From assembly GCF_000380065.1 (NCBI RefSeq), contig NZ_KB904387.1, forward strand, positions 31,476 through 95,475: a DNA stretch of 64,000 nucleotides. The letters run 5' to 3'. Positions 45,412 to 55,353 of the stretch are shown here, in pieces. The stretch is from Streptococcus massiliensis DSM 18628 (GTDB taxonomy: Bacteria; Bacillota; Bacilli; Lactobacillales; Streptococcaceae). The translations under genes and the position numbers were made by a program. Under the pieces are notes generated by a model. It was given only the letters and a program-made list of their open reading frames with translations. It was not told the origin of the DNA and ran no database searches. How positions within the stretch are numbered: the stretch's first letter is position 1; every line of letters starts with the position of its first letter.

Positions 45412-46006
45412 ACTGGCGCGTATTTTAGCAAAGGGCGGCGCGTTGGTGCTGCCCACAGAGACAGTTTACGGTCTTTTTGCTCAGGCGCTTGACCAAGCGG
45501 CGGTTGAGCACGTTTATCAGCTAAAAAGTCGGCCGCGCGACAAGGCGCTCAATCTCAATGTGGCTAGCTTGGCGGATATTTTAGCTTTTTCGCAAAATCA
45601 GCCAGACTATTTGAGCCAGCTCTACGACGCTTTTTTGCCGGGGCCGCTGACTATCATCTTGGAGGCCAACGAACGCGTCCCTGCCTGGGTCAATTCGGGC
45701 ATGAAAACAGTCGGTTTTCGCATTCCTAGCCACCCTCAGACCTTGGAGTTAATCAGGCAATTTGGCCCTCTGATCGGACCGTCTGCCAATATCTCTGGGC
45801 AAGCTAGCGGCATTTCCTATGACCAGATTATGGCGGATTTTGGAGGCAAGGTGATTGGCATCAAAGACGATGCTTTCCTGACGGGACAAGACTCGACCAT
45901 TCTTGATTTGTCAGGTGACCAGGCGCGAATTTTACGCCAAGGCGCCATTAGCAAGGAAGAGCTGCAAGCAGCTATCCCCCAACTCGTCTTCGACGATAGA
46001 AAGTGA
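45404..46006 (+). CDS. L-threonylcarbamoyladenylate synthase (Sua5/YciO/YrdC)
   Basis: A 200-residue YrdC-domain enzyme making threonylcarbamoyl-AMP for the t6A tRNA modification. Substrate motif KSRPRDKALNL and SANISGQASG are present. There is no C-terminal Sua5 domain of the classical length, so it is the short or intermediate form. ATG 45404 overlaps prmC by 8 bp. As I recall, an acetyltransferase gene lies between this gene and glyA in pneumococcus; none is present here. Confidence 0.9.
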   Translation: MDELARILAKGGALVLPTETVYGLFAQALDQAAVEHVYQLKSRPRDKALNLNVASLADILAFSQNQPDYLSQLYDAFLPGPLTIILEANERVPAWVNSGMKTVGFRIPSHPQTLELIRQFGPLIGPSANISGQASGISYDQIMADFGGKVIGIKDDAFLTGQDSTILDLSGDQARILRQGAISKEELQAAIPQLVFDDRK

Positions 46007-46012
46007 GAATTT

Positions 46013-47269
46013 ATGATTTTTGACAAACCCAACTACAAAGAATTTGACGCTGACCTTTGGGAAGCGATTGCCAAAGAAGAAGAGCGCCAGCAGCACAATA
46101 TTGAGCTGATTGCTTCGGAAAATGTTGTTTCTAAGGCAGTCATGGCGGCACAAGGCTCCATTTTGACCAACAAATACGCCGAAGGCTATCCTGGACGGCG
46201 CTATTATGGCGGGACAGATATTGTTGATACGATTGAAGGGCTGGCTATTGAGCGCGCCAAGGAAATTTTTGGTGCTAAATTCGCCAATGTCCAAGCTCAC
46301 TCTGGCAGCCAAGCCAACTGCGCGGCTTATATGGCGCTCATTCAGCCGGGTGATACGGTCATGGGAATGGATTTGGCGGCGGGTGGTCACTTGACCCACG
46401 GTGCGCCTGTCAGCTTTTCTGGACAGACTTACAATTTCGTTTCTTACAGCGTTGACCCTGAGACGGAGCTGCTTGATTTTGACGCGATTTTAGAGCAGGC
46501 AAAAGAAGTGCAGCCTAAGCTCATCGTTGCAGGGGCTTCTGCCTATTCTCATATCATTGATTTTGCAAAATTCCGTGAGATTGCAGACGCTGTGGGTGCC
46601 AAGCTCATGGTGGATATGGCGCACATTGCTGGGCTAGTAGCAGTCGGGCTTCATCCGAGTCCCGTCCCTTACGCCCACATCACGACATCTACGACCCACA
46701 AAACCCTTCGTGGACCTCGCGGCGGCTTGATTTTGACCAATGACGAAGACTTGGCCAAGAAAATCAATTCTGCTATTTTCCCAGGTATCCAAGGTGGGCC
46801 ACTGGAGCATGTTGTAGCGGCAAAAGCAGTAGCTTTCAAGGAAGTTTTGGATCCAGCCTTTAAGGACTATGCTCAGCAGGTTCTGGACAATGCCAAGGCT
46901 ATGGCTGACGTTTTCAATCAACATCCGAATTTCCGCGTCATTTCAGGAACAACTGAAAATCACCTTTTCCTTGTTGATGTGACCAAGGTCGTCGAAAATG
47001 GAAAAGTCGCGCAAAATCTCTTGGACGAAGTCAATATCACTCTCAACAAAAATTCCATTCCTTACGAAACCTTGTCTCCTTTCAAAACGAGCGGCATCCG
47101 GATTGGTACGGCGGCAATCGCTGCGCGTGGCTTCGGTGTGGCAGAGAGCGTCAAAGTGGCAGAGCTCATTATCAAAGCGCTGGAAAATGCTGATAACGAA
47201 GCAGTTCTCGACCAAGTCCGCGCTGATGTCAGAAATCTGACCGACGCTTTCCCACTCTACGAGGACTAA
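46013..47269 (+). CDS. glyA: Serine hydroxymethyltransferase
   Basis: A 418-residue PLP enzyme that interconverts serine and glycine while loading tetrahydrofolate with a one-carbon unit. The PLP lysine lies in [29 protein letters not shown] and the C-terminal [14 protein letters not shown] are typical. It feeds methylenetetrahydrofolate to thymidylate synthase, whose gene is elsewhere in the window. GTGAG precedes ATG 46013. Confidence 0.97.
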   Translation: MIFDKPNYKEFDADLWEAIAKEEERQQHNIELIASENVVSKAVMAAQGSILTNKYAEGYPGRRYYGGTDIVDTIEGLAIERAKEIFGAKFANVQAHSGSQANCAAYMALIQPGDTVMGMDLAAGGHLTHGAPVSFSGQTYNFVSYSVDPETELLDFDAILEQAKEVQPKLIVAGASAYSHIIDFAKFREIADAVGAKLMVDMAHIAGLVAVGLHPSPVPYAHITTSTTHKTLRGPRGGLILTNDEDLAKKINSAIFPGIQGGPLEHVVAAKAVAFKEVLDPAFKDYAQQVLDNAKAMADVFNQHPNFRVISGTTENHLFLVDVTKVVENGKVAQNLLDEVNITLNKNSIPYETLSPFKTSGIRIGTAAIAARGFGVAESVKVAELIIKALENADNEAVLDQVRADVRNLTDAFPLYED

Positions 47270-47270
47270 A

Positions 47271-48245
47271 ATGGACATCTATATCAAAAAAGCCATTATT
47301 CATCAGTTCAGTCCAGCCGACACCGACTTGCTGCTGGCCGACAAGTATCTGACCATTACCCCAAAAATCGAAGAATACCTTCGCAAGAAAGTCGAACGTG
47401 TCTATTCTGACGAGGCAAAAACAGGTGTTTTCGAGCCCGAAAACGTCTTTTTGGCAAACATTTCGGACGATTTGCTGGAAACTTCGGCCAAAATCGCCAA
47501 GTTCTGGCAGGAAGAATTTTCCGTCAGCGAAAATCAAAAAACCAACGACTTGATTTTCATCCAATTTGACAAAGAAGGAGTGGAGCACTTTGCTTTCCTA
47601 CGCATTGCTCTGCGCGAAACTTTGACCCACTTGGGCGGCGAAGCGGACAATCCAATCAAGCTGACCCAAAACAATTTGCCCGGCTTTGGCACGGGCGCGG
47701 ATGAAGCGCTGGTCGTCAATCTCAGCAGCCGCAAGTATCACTTGATTGAAAAGCGCATCAAGTACAACGGTGCCTTTATCCATTATTTTTCGGACAATCT
47801 TTTGCAGGTCAATCCCAAGATTTCACCCAAGAAATCAATCAAAGCACTGGAAAAAACCGCTCAGAAAATCGCCGAAAACTTCAATCAAGACGATTTCCAA
47901 TTTCAGTCCAAGGTCAAATCCAGCATTTTCAAAAATCTGGAAGAAAATGACCAACTGTCGCCTGAAAAACTGGCAGATGACCTTTTTGACAGCAATCTAA
48001 CTGCGCGGCTCAGCTTTATAGATCAAGTCAAGGAAGTTATGCCAGAGCCAATCGTCTTTGGCGAGATTGACAGCAGCCGTCAAAAGAAAAAATTTGAAAA
48101 TCAGAAACTTTCCTTATCGAACGGAATTGAGCTCATTGTGCCCAACAACATTTACCAAGATGCCGAGTCGGTCGAATTTATCCAAAATAACAATGGAACC
48201 TACTCCATTCTCATCAAAAATATAGAAGATATCCAAAGTAAATAA
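47271..48245 (+). CDS. Nucleoid-associated protein (NdpA/YejK family)
   Basis: A 324-residue protein starting 1 bp after the glyA stop. The N-terminal [13 protein letters not shown] and [14 protein letters not shown] segments fit the NdpA/YejK nucleoid-associated family (pfam 37kD nucleoid protein). In streptococci its role is not established. The C-terminal third is divergent and charged. Its stop codon overlaps the start of the lysozyme-like gene. Confidence 0.82.
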   Translation: MDIYIKKAIIHQFSPADTDLLLADKYLTITPKIEEYLRKKVERVYSDEAKTGVFEPENVFLANISDDLLETSAKIAKFWQEEFSVSENQKTNDLIFIQFDKEGVEHFAFLRIALRETLTHLGGEADNPIKLTQNNLPGFGTGADEALVVNLSSRKYHLIEKRIKYNGAFIHYFSDNLLQVNPKISPKKSIKALEKTAQKIAENFNQDDFQFQSKVKSSIFKNLEENDQLSPEKLADDLFDSNLTARLSFIDQVKEVMPEPIVFGEIDSSRQKKKFENQKLSLSNGIELIVPNNIYQDAESVEFIQNNNGTYSILIKNIEDIQSK

Positions 48246-48847
48246 TGTTTAAATTTATCAGAAGAATTATCATCCTCATCCTCCTTTTGGCTATCGGTTA
48301 TAAACTTTTTCAAATACATCACGATGTCAAGCAAGTCATGACTTATCGGACGCTGGTTCGTGAGGTTTTAAACGAGCAGGACACGGCTGCCAATGAAGAA
48401 TTGGTGCTAGCCATGATTTACACCGAGACCAAAGGAAAAACCACTGACCTGATGCAATCTAGCGAAAGTGCCACAGGTGAAAAAAATTCTATCAAGGACA
48501 ATCGCGAAAGCATTCGCCAAGGCATTCAGACCCTGTCTGACAACCTTGAAAAAGCCAGCCAGAAAAAGGTTGATGTCTGGACAGCTGTCCAAGCCTATAA
48601 TTTTGGGCAGCCCTATATTGACTATGTTGCTAAGCACGGCGGCGAAAATACGCTCGATTTGGCAAGAAAATACTCAAAAGAAGTAGTAGCACCAAGCCTA
48701 GGCAATGTTACTGGGAAAACTTATACTTACTGGAGTCCGATTTCTATTTTTCATGGAGGAAAACTCTATATAAACGGGGGTAATTATTACTATTCACGTC
48801 AAGTCGAGATGAACCTGTATATCATGAAAGCTTTTAGTTGGTTTTGA
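48245..48847 (+). CDS. Lysozyme-like membrane-anchored protein (PvaA-like)
   Basis: A 200-residue protein with one N-terminal membrane segment (residues ~6-22) and an extracellular lysozyme-like domain. The probable catalytic Glu lies in AMIYTETKG, followed by SVQAYNFG-like sequence ([14 protein letters not shown]). Similar to the pneumococcal vaccine antigen A proteins, which are putative muramidases. Translation is coupled to the nucleoid-associated gene by a one-base overlap. Confidence 0.82.
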   Translation: MFKFIRRIIILILLLAIGYKLFQIHHDVKQVMTYRTLVREVLNEQDTAANEELVLAMIYTETKGKTTDLMQSSESATGEKNSIKDNRESIRQGIQTLSDNLEKASQKKVDVWTAVQAYNFGQPYIDYVAKHGGENTLDLARKYSKEVVAPSLGNVTGKTYTYWSPISIFHGGKLYINGGNYYYSRQVEMNLYIMKAFSWF

Positions 48848-48851
48848 GCCT

Positions 48852-48878
48852 ATCCAGTCCCTAAAGACTGGATTTTTT
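48852..48878 (+). terminator. Terminator of the tdk-to-lysozyme operon
   Basis: ATCCAGTC / GACTGGAT stem, 6-nt loop, T6. Confidence 0.85.
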
Positions 48879-48989
48879 GTAGTTGTTTATGTAACGAAGT
48901 AACTTTTAAAACCATAAGCATTTTTATTGTAATGTTGTCAGTTACACGGTATACTAGAGTAGAAAATAATATAAATAGAAGGTGAGTTG

Positions 48990-49841
48990 ATGAAAAAAAC
49001 TATTGTTATTACAGGGATGATTTTTGTTCTGCTGTCATTGGCTGGTTTTATTTTTTTCCATGTGAGTGCCAATGCCAAGTTGGATAAGAGAAACTATCAT
49101 CAAGAAATGATTCCGACTCTATTTTTTCATGGATTTGGTAGCAGTTATCGGGCAGAGCAGCACATGACGAATGCCGCCAAGGAAGCAGGAGTGACCAAAA
49201 CCATCATTCGTGCAGACGTGGATGATCACGGACAAGTAAAGTTATCGGGTGACATTCCCAAAGATGCCATAAATCCTATCGTGCAGGTCAGCTATGCTGA
49301 TAACCGCAATCCGGATAAAGAGCGTCTTACACTCTATGCGACCAATGTAGTGAAGGCTCTGCAAAATAAGTATGGCTTTGCAAAAATAAATATGGTAGCT
49401 CATTCATTAGGAAATTTATCTATCCTTTACTATTTGCAAGCTCACGGGCATGATAAGAGCTATCCGCAAGTCATGAAAATGGTTAATATCGCGAATACTG
49501 TTAATGGTTTGGAAGGCTTAGATTTGCCTGACGGGCTGGAAATTGATGAAAAAACAGGTCGCCCAAGTAAAATGACTACACGCTATCGCCAGTTATTATC
49601 ACTACGCGACACGCTTCCTAAAGACCAAATTGATGTACTTAATATTTATGGAGATAAGGATGGAACAGGCAGTGACGGCTCAGTTATCAATACTTCCTCA
49701 CGTAGTCTGAAATACCTGATGGCTGAAACTGCTAAATCTTATCAAGAGAAGAAGTTCACAGGTGCCAAGGCACAGCACAGCCAACTCCATGAAAATCCAG
49801 AAGTGGACAAAGTTTTGATTGACTTTATTTGGGGAAAATAA
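48990..49841 (+). CDS. Alpha/beta hydrolase, DUF915 family
   Basis: A 283-residue protein with an N-terminal hydrophobic segment (residues ~3-23, probably a signal anchor) and an extracellular alpha/beta hydrolase domain. FHGFGSS forms the oxyanion region, AHSLGNLS the nucleophile elbow, GDKDGTGSDG carries the acid and AQHSQLHE the His. Ribosome site AAGGTGAG precedes ATG 48990 (a TTG one codon earlier is less likely). A -35/-10 pair TTGTAA-17-TATACT is upstream. Substrate unknown. Confidence 0.85.
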   Translation: MKKTIVITGMIFVLLSLAGFIFFHVSANAKLDKRNYHQEMIPTLFFHGFGSSYRAEQHMTNAAKEAGVTKTIIRADVDDHGQVKLSGDIPKDAINPIVQVSYADNRNPDKERLTLYATNVVKALQNKYGFAKINMVAHSLGNLSILYYLQAHGHDKSYPQVMKMVNIANTVNGLEGLDLPDGLEIDEKTGRPSKMTTRYRQLLSLRDTLPKDQIDVLNIYGDKDGTGSDGSVINTSSRSLKYLMAETAKSYQEKKFTGAKAQHSQLHENPEVDKVLIDFIWGK

Positions 49842-49850
49842 TATCTTAAA

Positions 49851-49876
49851 GAGGCAGGGGAAAAAGTCCCTGCCTC
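49851..49876 (+). terminator. Hairpin after the DUF915 hydrolase gene
   Basis: GAGGCAGGG / CCCTGCCTC 9-bp stem with an 8-nt loop; the following T tract is weak (GTAAATTTG). Confidence 0.6.
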
Positions 49877-49992
49877 GTAAATTTGTTTGGCATATACACA
49901 AGATGTGATAGTTGTGCTAGCATTCCATTCACTAGTTGTCACTTGTTCATTTTTCACAAGTTTGATATCACAGATTTTTTACGGAGAAATTG

Positions 49993-50643
49993 ATGAATAA
50001 AGAAATACAATGGATATTTTTTGATGTTGGAATGACTTTAATCGATGAGACGAATTCTTATCAAGATTTTGTAGAGCGTTGCGTGGTTAGCTTGCGACAA
50101 CATGATTTGGCTGTTTGTCATGAAGGATTTTGGCAGAAAATGAAAGAGGCATCCTGCGACTTTAAAAATCCCTTGCAGACGGCTTTGAACTATTATAGGG
50201 GTGAGTTGAAGCTCCCGCGTCCGATTTGGCAAGTTAAGAATGAATGTCTCATGCCGGAAGTAAAAGTAACCTTAGCCAAGTTGCAAAGTTCCTATCACTT
50301 GGGCATTATTGCCAATCAAGTGCAGGGCTTAGAAGGATGTTTGCGAAAATTAGGTATTGCAGATTATTTTGATTTAATCCTTTCTTCATCAGATTGTGCC
50401 TATCACAAACCGCAACCAGAAATTTTTCAGTTGGCGCTCAAACAAGCACAAGCGAAAGCAGAAAATTGTGTCTATGTTGGTGATCGCTGTGACAATGATA
50501 TTATCCCTGCTAAGAAATTGGGATTTACAACAATCAGAATGCTCTACGGTTTGGCAGCTCTGCAAGCAGAAAATCCAGATTTTCCAAGTGATTTTCAGAT
50601 TACAAAATTAACTCAAATAATGGACGTTTTAATGCGGAAATGA
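49993..50643 (+). CDS. HAD family hydrolase
   Basis: A 216-residue HAD protein. Motif I reads FFDVGMTLID: the nucleophile Asp (residue 11) is present but the second Asp two positions on is Gly, so the usual general acid/base is missing. The Lys motif (AYHKPQPEIF) and motif IV (VGDRCDNDI) are intact. Either the protein uses another residue or it is not a standard phosphatase. GGAG precedes the ATG. Substrate unknown. Confidence 0.82.
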   Translation: MNKEIQWIFFDVGMTLIDETNSYQDFVERCVVSLRQHDLAVCHEGFWQKMKEASCDFKNPLQTALNYYRGELKLPRPIWQVKNECLMPEVKVTLAKLQSSYHLGIIANQVQGLEGCLRKLGIADYFDLILSSSDCAYHKPQPEIFQLALKQAQAKAENCVYVGDRCDNDIIPAKKLGFTTIRMLYGLAALQAENPDFPSDFQITKLTQIMDVLMRK

Positions 50644-50729
50644 TATAAGTTTTGTTTAAGATTTTTGTATTATCCTTAGTCTGTGGGATTGAAAAGTTTG
50701 ATCAAACATTTATCAAGGAAGTTATTACC

Positions 50730-51707
50730 ATGAAATTTAAAAAAATTGCAGTAGCAGTGGGTCTTTTGGCAGTAGCAGTCTTGGCTACTAAGTTTGTATC
50801 AGCGGATGCTAATGTGCAAAAGGTCATTGATGAAAGCTATGTTCAACCCGAGTACGTGCTGGGCTACTCTCTTGATGAAAGTCAAAAAGCCCAAACCTTG
50901 GAACTTTTGGGCTATCATGCAGCTTCTGATACTAAACTGCTAAAAACAATGACTCCTGATATTTTTTCTTCTATAATGAATGTGGCAAATGATTCTAGTT
51001 TACAGCTTTACTCATCTGTGAAAATTCAGAAATTAGGAAGTAATAAGCCTTTAGAGGTAAAGATTGTTACTCCACAAAATATTACCAAGGTTACCGAAGA
51101 TATGTATCGTAATGCGGCTGTTACTCTGGGAGTAAAGCATGCAAAGATTACAGTAGCAGCACCGATTCCTGTAACAGGAGAGAGTGCTTTGGCTGGAATT
51201 TATTATTCGCTTGAGGACAATGGCGCAAAGGTTCCGCAAGAAAATAAGGAGCTAGCCCAACAGGAATTGTCTGCATTAGCGACGATTAATGACGAAAATT
51301 CTAGCAAGGAAGGCTATGACGCTAATAAACTGAATGTTGCTCTTGCCGATATTAAGACAGGTGTTGCTAAGGCTAAGAAAGAAAATAGCAAGCTGACAGA
51401 AGCAGATGTACGTAAGATTGTTGAAGATACGCTGAAAAATTATCAACTGGAAAAAGTTGTGAATGCAGAACAGGTTAATCTGATCGTCAATTTTGCGGTC
51501 AATTTGTCAAAGAGTAATATTATCACTGATAGCGACTTCATCAAAACTTTGAATAGTCTTAAAGAAAGCATTGTTTCTAAAGCAGGTGATGCTTTTAAAG
51601 GGATTAATATTAATTTTGATGCCAACAAAGCTTTGCAAGACGGTGGGAATTTCCTAAGTAATATCTGGAATAGCATTGTTTCTTTCTTTAAAAATTTGAT
51701 CGGTTAA
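50730..51707 (+). CDS. Secreted DUF1002 family protein
   Basis: A 325-residue protein with a signal peptide (KKIAVAVGLLAVAVLATKFVSADA, cleavage likely after SADA or SA) and a DUF1002 domain including the typical YVLGYSLDESQKAQTLELLGY and KITVAAPIPVTGESALAGIYYSLE. The C-terminus has a hydrophobic/aromatic end (LSNIWNSIVSFFKNLIG). Function unknown. ATG 50730 has AAGGAAG upstream. The palindrome GTTTGATCAAAC (50694-50705) lies in the preceding region. A terminator follows. Confidence 0.83.
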   Translation: MKFKKIAVAVGLLAVAVLATKFVSADANVQKVIDESYVQPEYVLGYSLDESQKAQTLELLGYHAASDTKLLKTMTPDIFSSIMNVANDSSLQLYSSVKIQKLGSNKPLEVKIVTPQNITKVTEDMYRNAAVTLGVKHAKITVAAPIPVTGESALAGIYYSLEDNGAKVPQENKELAQQELSALATINDENSSKEGYDANKLNVALADIKTGVAKAKKENSKLTEADVRKIVEDTLKNYQLEKVVNAEQVNLIVNFAVNLSKSNIITDSDFIKTLNSLKESIVSKAGDAFKGININFDANKALQDGGNFLSNIWNSIVSFFKNLIG

Positions 51708-51720
51708 TGTTAACGATGAC

Positions 51721-51745
51721 GCTCAACAACTATGTTGGGCTTTTT
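51721..51745 (+). terminator. Terminator after the DUF1002 gene
   Basis: GCTCAACA / TGTTGGGC stem with one G-T pair, T5 tract. Confidence 0.75.
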
Positions 51746-51850
51746 GTGTGCAATACATGAAAAACAAGGGAATAAATATTTAACATTGAAAATTTGTGTT
51801 ATAATGAACATATAACAAGCTATTTCAGGCTATTATAAGGGGGTGTCGTG

Positions 51851-52174
51851 ATGACGCAGACAACTCTAGAAATGATGCAAGAAATTGAAACGGCTGCTGA
51901 AACAGTTTTGGCAGAGTATAAGGCAAAAGCCGAAGAGTTAAGGCAGCAACTGCGAAATAAGTTAGTTAAAGAAACATTTTCTTATGATCAAGAAACAGAG
52001 CGCCAAGTAAGAGATTATGAGATACAAGCCAAGCAGGAGTTGGCACTCTTGGAACAGGAATTGGAGTGTATCACTAGAGAAAATGAAGAAAAAATTCAGT
52101 CTGTCTTACTTGATAAAAAAGTAGACTTGGTTCAATCAATTGTAAATAAGGTGGTTGAGGAATATGGCAGTTAG
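51851..52174 (+). CDS. V-type ATPase subunit G/H-like (stalk)
   Basis: A 107-residue, almost entirely helical, Gln/Glu/Lys-rich coiled-coil protein. Position as first gene of the V-ATPase operon and composition match the peripheral-stalk subunit that pairs with subunit E (called NtpF in Enterococcus hirae, H or G elsewhere). AAGGGGGTG precedes ATG 51851. The -10 TATAAT near 51800 (TTGTGTTATAATG) is the likely operon promoter. Its stop overlaps ntpI by 11 bp. Confidence 0.82.
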   Translation: MTQTTLEMMQEIETAAETVLAEYKAKAEELRQQLRNKLVKETFSYDQETERQVRDYEIQAKQELALLEQELECITRENEEKIQSVLLDKKVDLVQSIVNKVVEEYGS

Positions 52175-54176
52175 TTCAATGCAGGCGATCTCGCTTATTC
52201 TGCCAGCGGATGAACTGGATGATGTATTGCGTTTTCTTCAAAGTCAACAGTCGGTACAAATTCATGAATTGAAAGAAGATAAGGAGTGGTTCGCAGCCTT
52301 TGATAATGAGCTTGTTCACAATCCAATGATTGAGCAAGTAGAAGAAGGAACCGAAAGGAAACTGCAAGGAGAAGAAGCGCTGCAATATTTGCTTAAACGA
52401 CAGCAACAACTAGAACAAGCAATCAGTCAGTTGGAGTCCTATCTTCCCAAGTCAAGTGTTTTCCAGAGTTTACGGAAACTCCCACGTCAGATGAGTTTTG
52501 AAGAGTTGGAAATGTCCGCGCAGGCTAGTGATGAAAAAGCTATTTTAAAGCAAATTAGCGAAAATTTGCACACTTTAAATCAAGCGAAGAACACCCAAAA
52601 AGAGTTGCAAGCTGAGTTAGGGCAACTTGAAAAATGGTCTTCTTTAGAGATAACTCCCAACGATCTGAAACGATTGAAATATATCAATGCAGCAGTTGGT
52701 ACGATCCCTAATAATCGAGATGGTGATCCTTCGTCCATTTTACTGAACGATTCAAATTTGGAAGTTGAAGAAGTATTCCAAACGGAGACCGAGCTTGGAT
52801 TTATTATTTTTTCAAAATTAAGGGATAATGATGCTTTTTTCAAACGACTGGAAACTTATCATTTTAAGGAGTTTGATTATTCGCATGAAGATTTACCAAA
52901 GGTACGTTGTGAGGTTTTGCGACAGCAGATAAAATCAGAGAAGGATAAAGCACAAGCGGCTCTCACCCAGTTGCAAACAGCTAGTGCCGAGTTGGATACT
53001 TTAAAACTTCGACTTGATTATATGCTGAATGCTTACAGAAGGCAGCTTTCTAAGAAAAATCTTGCTAGCACCCGTTATTTAGTTGCGCTAGAAGGCTGGA
53101 TAGAAGCTGATCAAGTTGGCACTTTGCAGGAAACATTACAGGCAGTTTTTGGTGCTAGGATTTCTTTACAAACGAGAGAATTAAGCGAGGAAGAGCAGGG
53201 ACAAGCACCCATTAAGTTGCACAATCCTGCTTTGGTCGAACCTTTTGAATTAGTGACGGAAATGTATGCTTTACCAAAATATCATGAGCAAGACCCGACG
53301 CCAATCGTTGCTGTTTTTTACTTTGTGTTTTTCGGGATGATGGTGGCAGATTTGGGTTATGGGCTACTGATGATGTTAGCAACTAGTTTCGCTTTACATT
53401 TTCTTCACTTTAGTCCTAAAGTTGAGAAAAATTTACGCCTTTTTCGAACTTTAAGCCTAGCAGTAGCCATCTGGGGTGTCATTTATGGTTCATTTTTGGG
53501 ATTTGAACTACCTTTCGTTCTCATTCGTACCAGCACAGACACGATGACAATTTTACTTATTTCAATTATTTTTGGTTTCATCACAGTTTTAGTGGGGCTT
53601 TTTCTGGCAGGTTTAAAAAATGTTCGTGTGAAGGATTATGCTGAAGCCTATAATTCGGGCTTTGCTTGGGTTCTGATTTTATTTGGTTTGATGTTGTTTG
53701 CAGTTGGAAAACTGCTTTCAGGCTTCGCCTTTCTAGTACCGATCGGTCAATGGCTAGCGCTGGTCAATGCGATTGCTATTTTAGTAGTTTCTATAATCAG
53801 TGCCAAAAGTTTGACCGGTCTGGGTTCGGGGCTCTACAATCTTTACGGTGTTAGCAGTTATGTGGGTGATTTGGTGAGTTTTACACGGCTGATGGCCTTA
53901 GGTCTATCTGGCGCAAGCATTGGTACGGCTTTTAATGTTATTGTTAATCTTTTCCCGCCACTTGCACGCTTTAGTATCGGAATTTTGATTTTTATTTTAC
54001 TTCACTCAATCAATCTTTTCCTTTCGATTTTGTCTGGCTATGTTCACGGAGCACGTTTGATGTTTGTCGAATTTTTCGGGAAATTTTACGAGGGCGGCGG
54101 CAAGGCTTTTCATCCGTTGAAGCCGGCGGAAAAGTACATTAAAATTATTAAAGAAGAAAACAAAATGAAGACTTAA
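52164..54176 (+). CDS. ntpI: V-type ATP synthase subunit I
   Basis: A 670-residue V-ATPase subunit a/I. The N-terminal ~350 residues are a charged cytoplasmic domain with coiled coils; the C-terminal half has about seven membrane segments beginning near YFVFFGMMVADLGYG. The conserved ion-channel Arg is expected in the region SFTRLMALGLSGASIG. It forms the static half-channel next to the K ring. ATG 52164 lies within the end of the preceding gene with GAGG upstream. Confidence 0.93.
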   Translation: MAVSSMQAISLILPADELDDVLRFLQSQQSVQIHELKEDKEWFAAFDNELVHNPMIEQVEEGTERKLQGEEALQYLLKRQQQLEQAISQLESYLPKSSVFQSLRKLPRQMSFEELEMSAQASDEKAILKQISENLHTLNQAKNTQKELQAELGQLEKWSSLEITPNDLKRLKYINAAVGTIPNNRDGDPSSILLNDSNLEVEEVFQTETELGFIIFSKLRDNDAFFKRLETYHFKEFDYSHEDLPKVRCEVLRQQIKSEKDKAQAALTQLQTASAELDTLKLRLDYMLNAYRRQLSKKNLASTRYLVALEGWIEADQVGTLQETLQAVFGARISLQTRELSEEEQGQAPIKLHNPALVEPFELVTEMYALPKYHEQDPTPIVAVFYFVFFGMMVADLGYGLLMMLATSFALHFLHFSPKVEKNLRLFRTLSLAVAIWGVIYGSFLGFELPFVLIRTSTDTMTILLISIIFGFITVLVGLFLAGLKNVRVKDYAEAYNSGFAWVLILFGLMLFAVGKLLSGFAFLVPIGQWLALVNAIAILVVSIISAKSLTGLGSGLYNLYGVSSYVGDLVSFTRLMALGLSGASIGTAFNVIVNLFPPLARFSIGILIFILLHSINLFLSILSGYVHGARLMFVEFFGKFYEGGGKAFHPLKPAEKYIKIIKEENKMKT

Positions 54177-54181
54177 CGTTT

Positions 54182-54222
54182 AGAAACTCTTAAATTATGT
54201 TTAGTTTAAAATACTAGTTTCT
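54182..54222 (+). other. Intercistronic hairpin and possible internal promoter before ntpK
   Basis: AGAAACT / AGTTTCT arms 27 nt apart with an inner TTAAA/TTTAA stem, then TTTACAATAC, a possible -10. Together they could raise the supply of the K subunit, needed in many copies. Confidence 0.4.
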
Positions 54223-54243
54223 TTACAATACATATCTTAATAA

Positions 54244-54732
<489 letters not shown>

Positions 54733-54753
54733 GTTGAGTGAGGAGGAGAGCTT

Positions 54754-55344
54754 GTGAGTGATTTGAGTCAACTCAAAGCTGTTGTTTTAGAGCAAGCTCA
54801 TGCTAAAGGAAAACGCTTGCTGGAAGAAAAGAAACAGCAGATAACAGCGGATTATCAGGAAGAAAAGAAAAAAATAGCACAGGATAAATTAGCTATCCGT
54901 GAGCAAAAGATAAAGGAAAGGCAGCGATATTTTCAACGGGAAAAGCAGCAGTTGGAAAATCAAAAGCGTCAATCGATTCTAGTTAGTAAGCAACGCCTAT
55001 TGCAGGAACTATTTGACAGTGCTTATCAGCAAATGCTGAATTGGTCAGAAGAGCAGGAGATGTCCTTTATCAACCGTGTTTTGCAAAAGTATCAAGGACA
55101 AGCTTTTACTTTGCAGTTGGGACAAAAGACATCGGAAAAATTGTCAATCAAATCCAAAGAACAGTTGAAGTTGGACTATCCTCAAGTTCATCTTGCAGAT
55201 ACGAGCTTATCTGAAGAGGCCGGTTTTGTACTCACTTTTGACCGTATTGATGATAATTATCTCTATAAAAATTTATTGAAAGCCATTTGGCAGCAAGACA
55301 GCAATCAAATAGCTAAGAAGATTTTTCAAGAAATCGAGGATTAG
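54754..55344 (+). CDS. ntpE: V-type ATP synthase subunit E
   Basis: A 196-residue peripheral-stalk subunit: long charged N-terminal helix (residues ~1-90) and a small globular C-terminal head. Starts at GTG 54754 with GAGGAGAG upstream. It pairs with the coiled-coil subunit encoded by the first gene of the operon and links the catalytic head to subunit I. Confidence 0.87.
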   Translation: MSDLSQLKAVVLEQAHAKGKRLLEEKKQQITADYQEEKKKIAQDKLAIREQKIKERQRYFQREKQQLENQKRQSILVSKQRLLQELFDSAYQQMLNWSEEQEMSFINRVLQKYQGQAFTLQLGQKTSEKLSIKSKEQLKLDYPQVHLADTSLSEEAGFVLTFDRIDDNYLYKNLLKAIWQQDSNQIAKKIFQEIED

Positions 55345-55353
55345 GAGGCAAAG

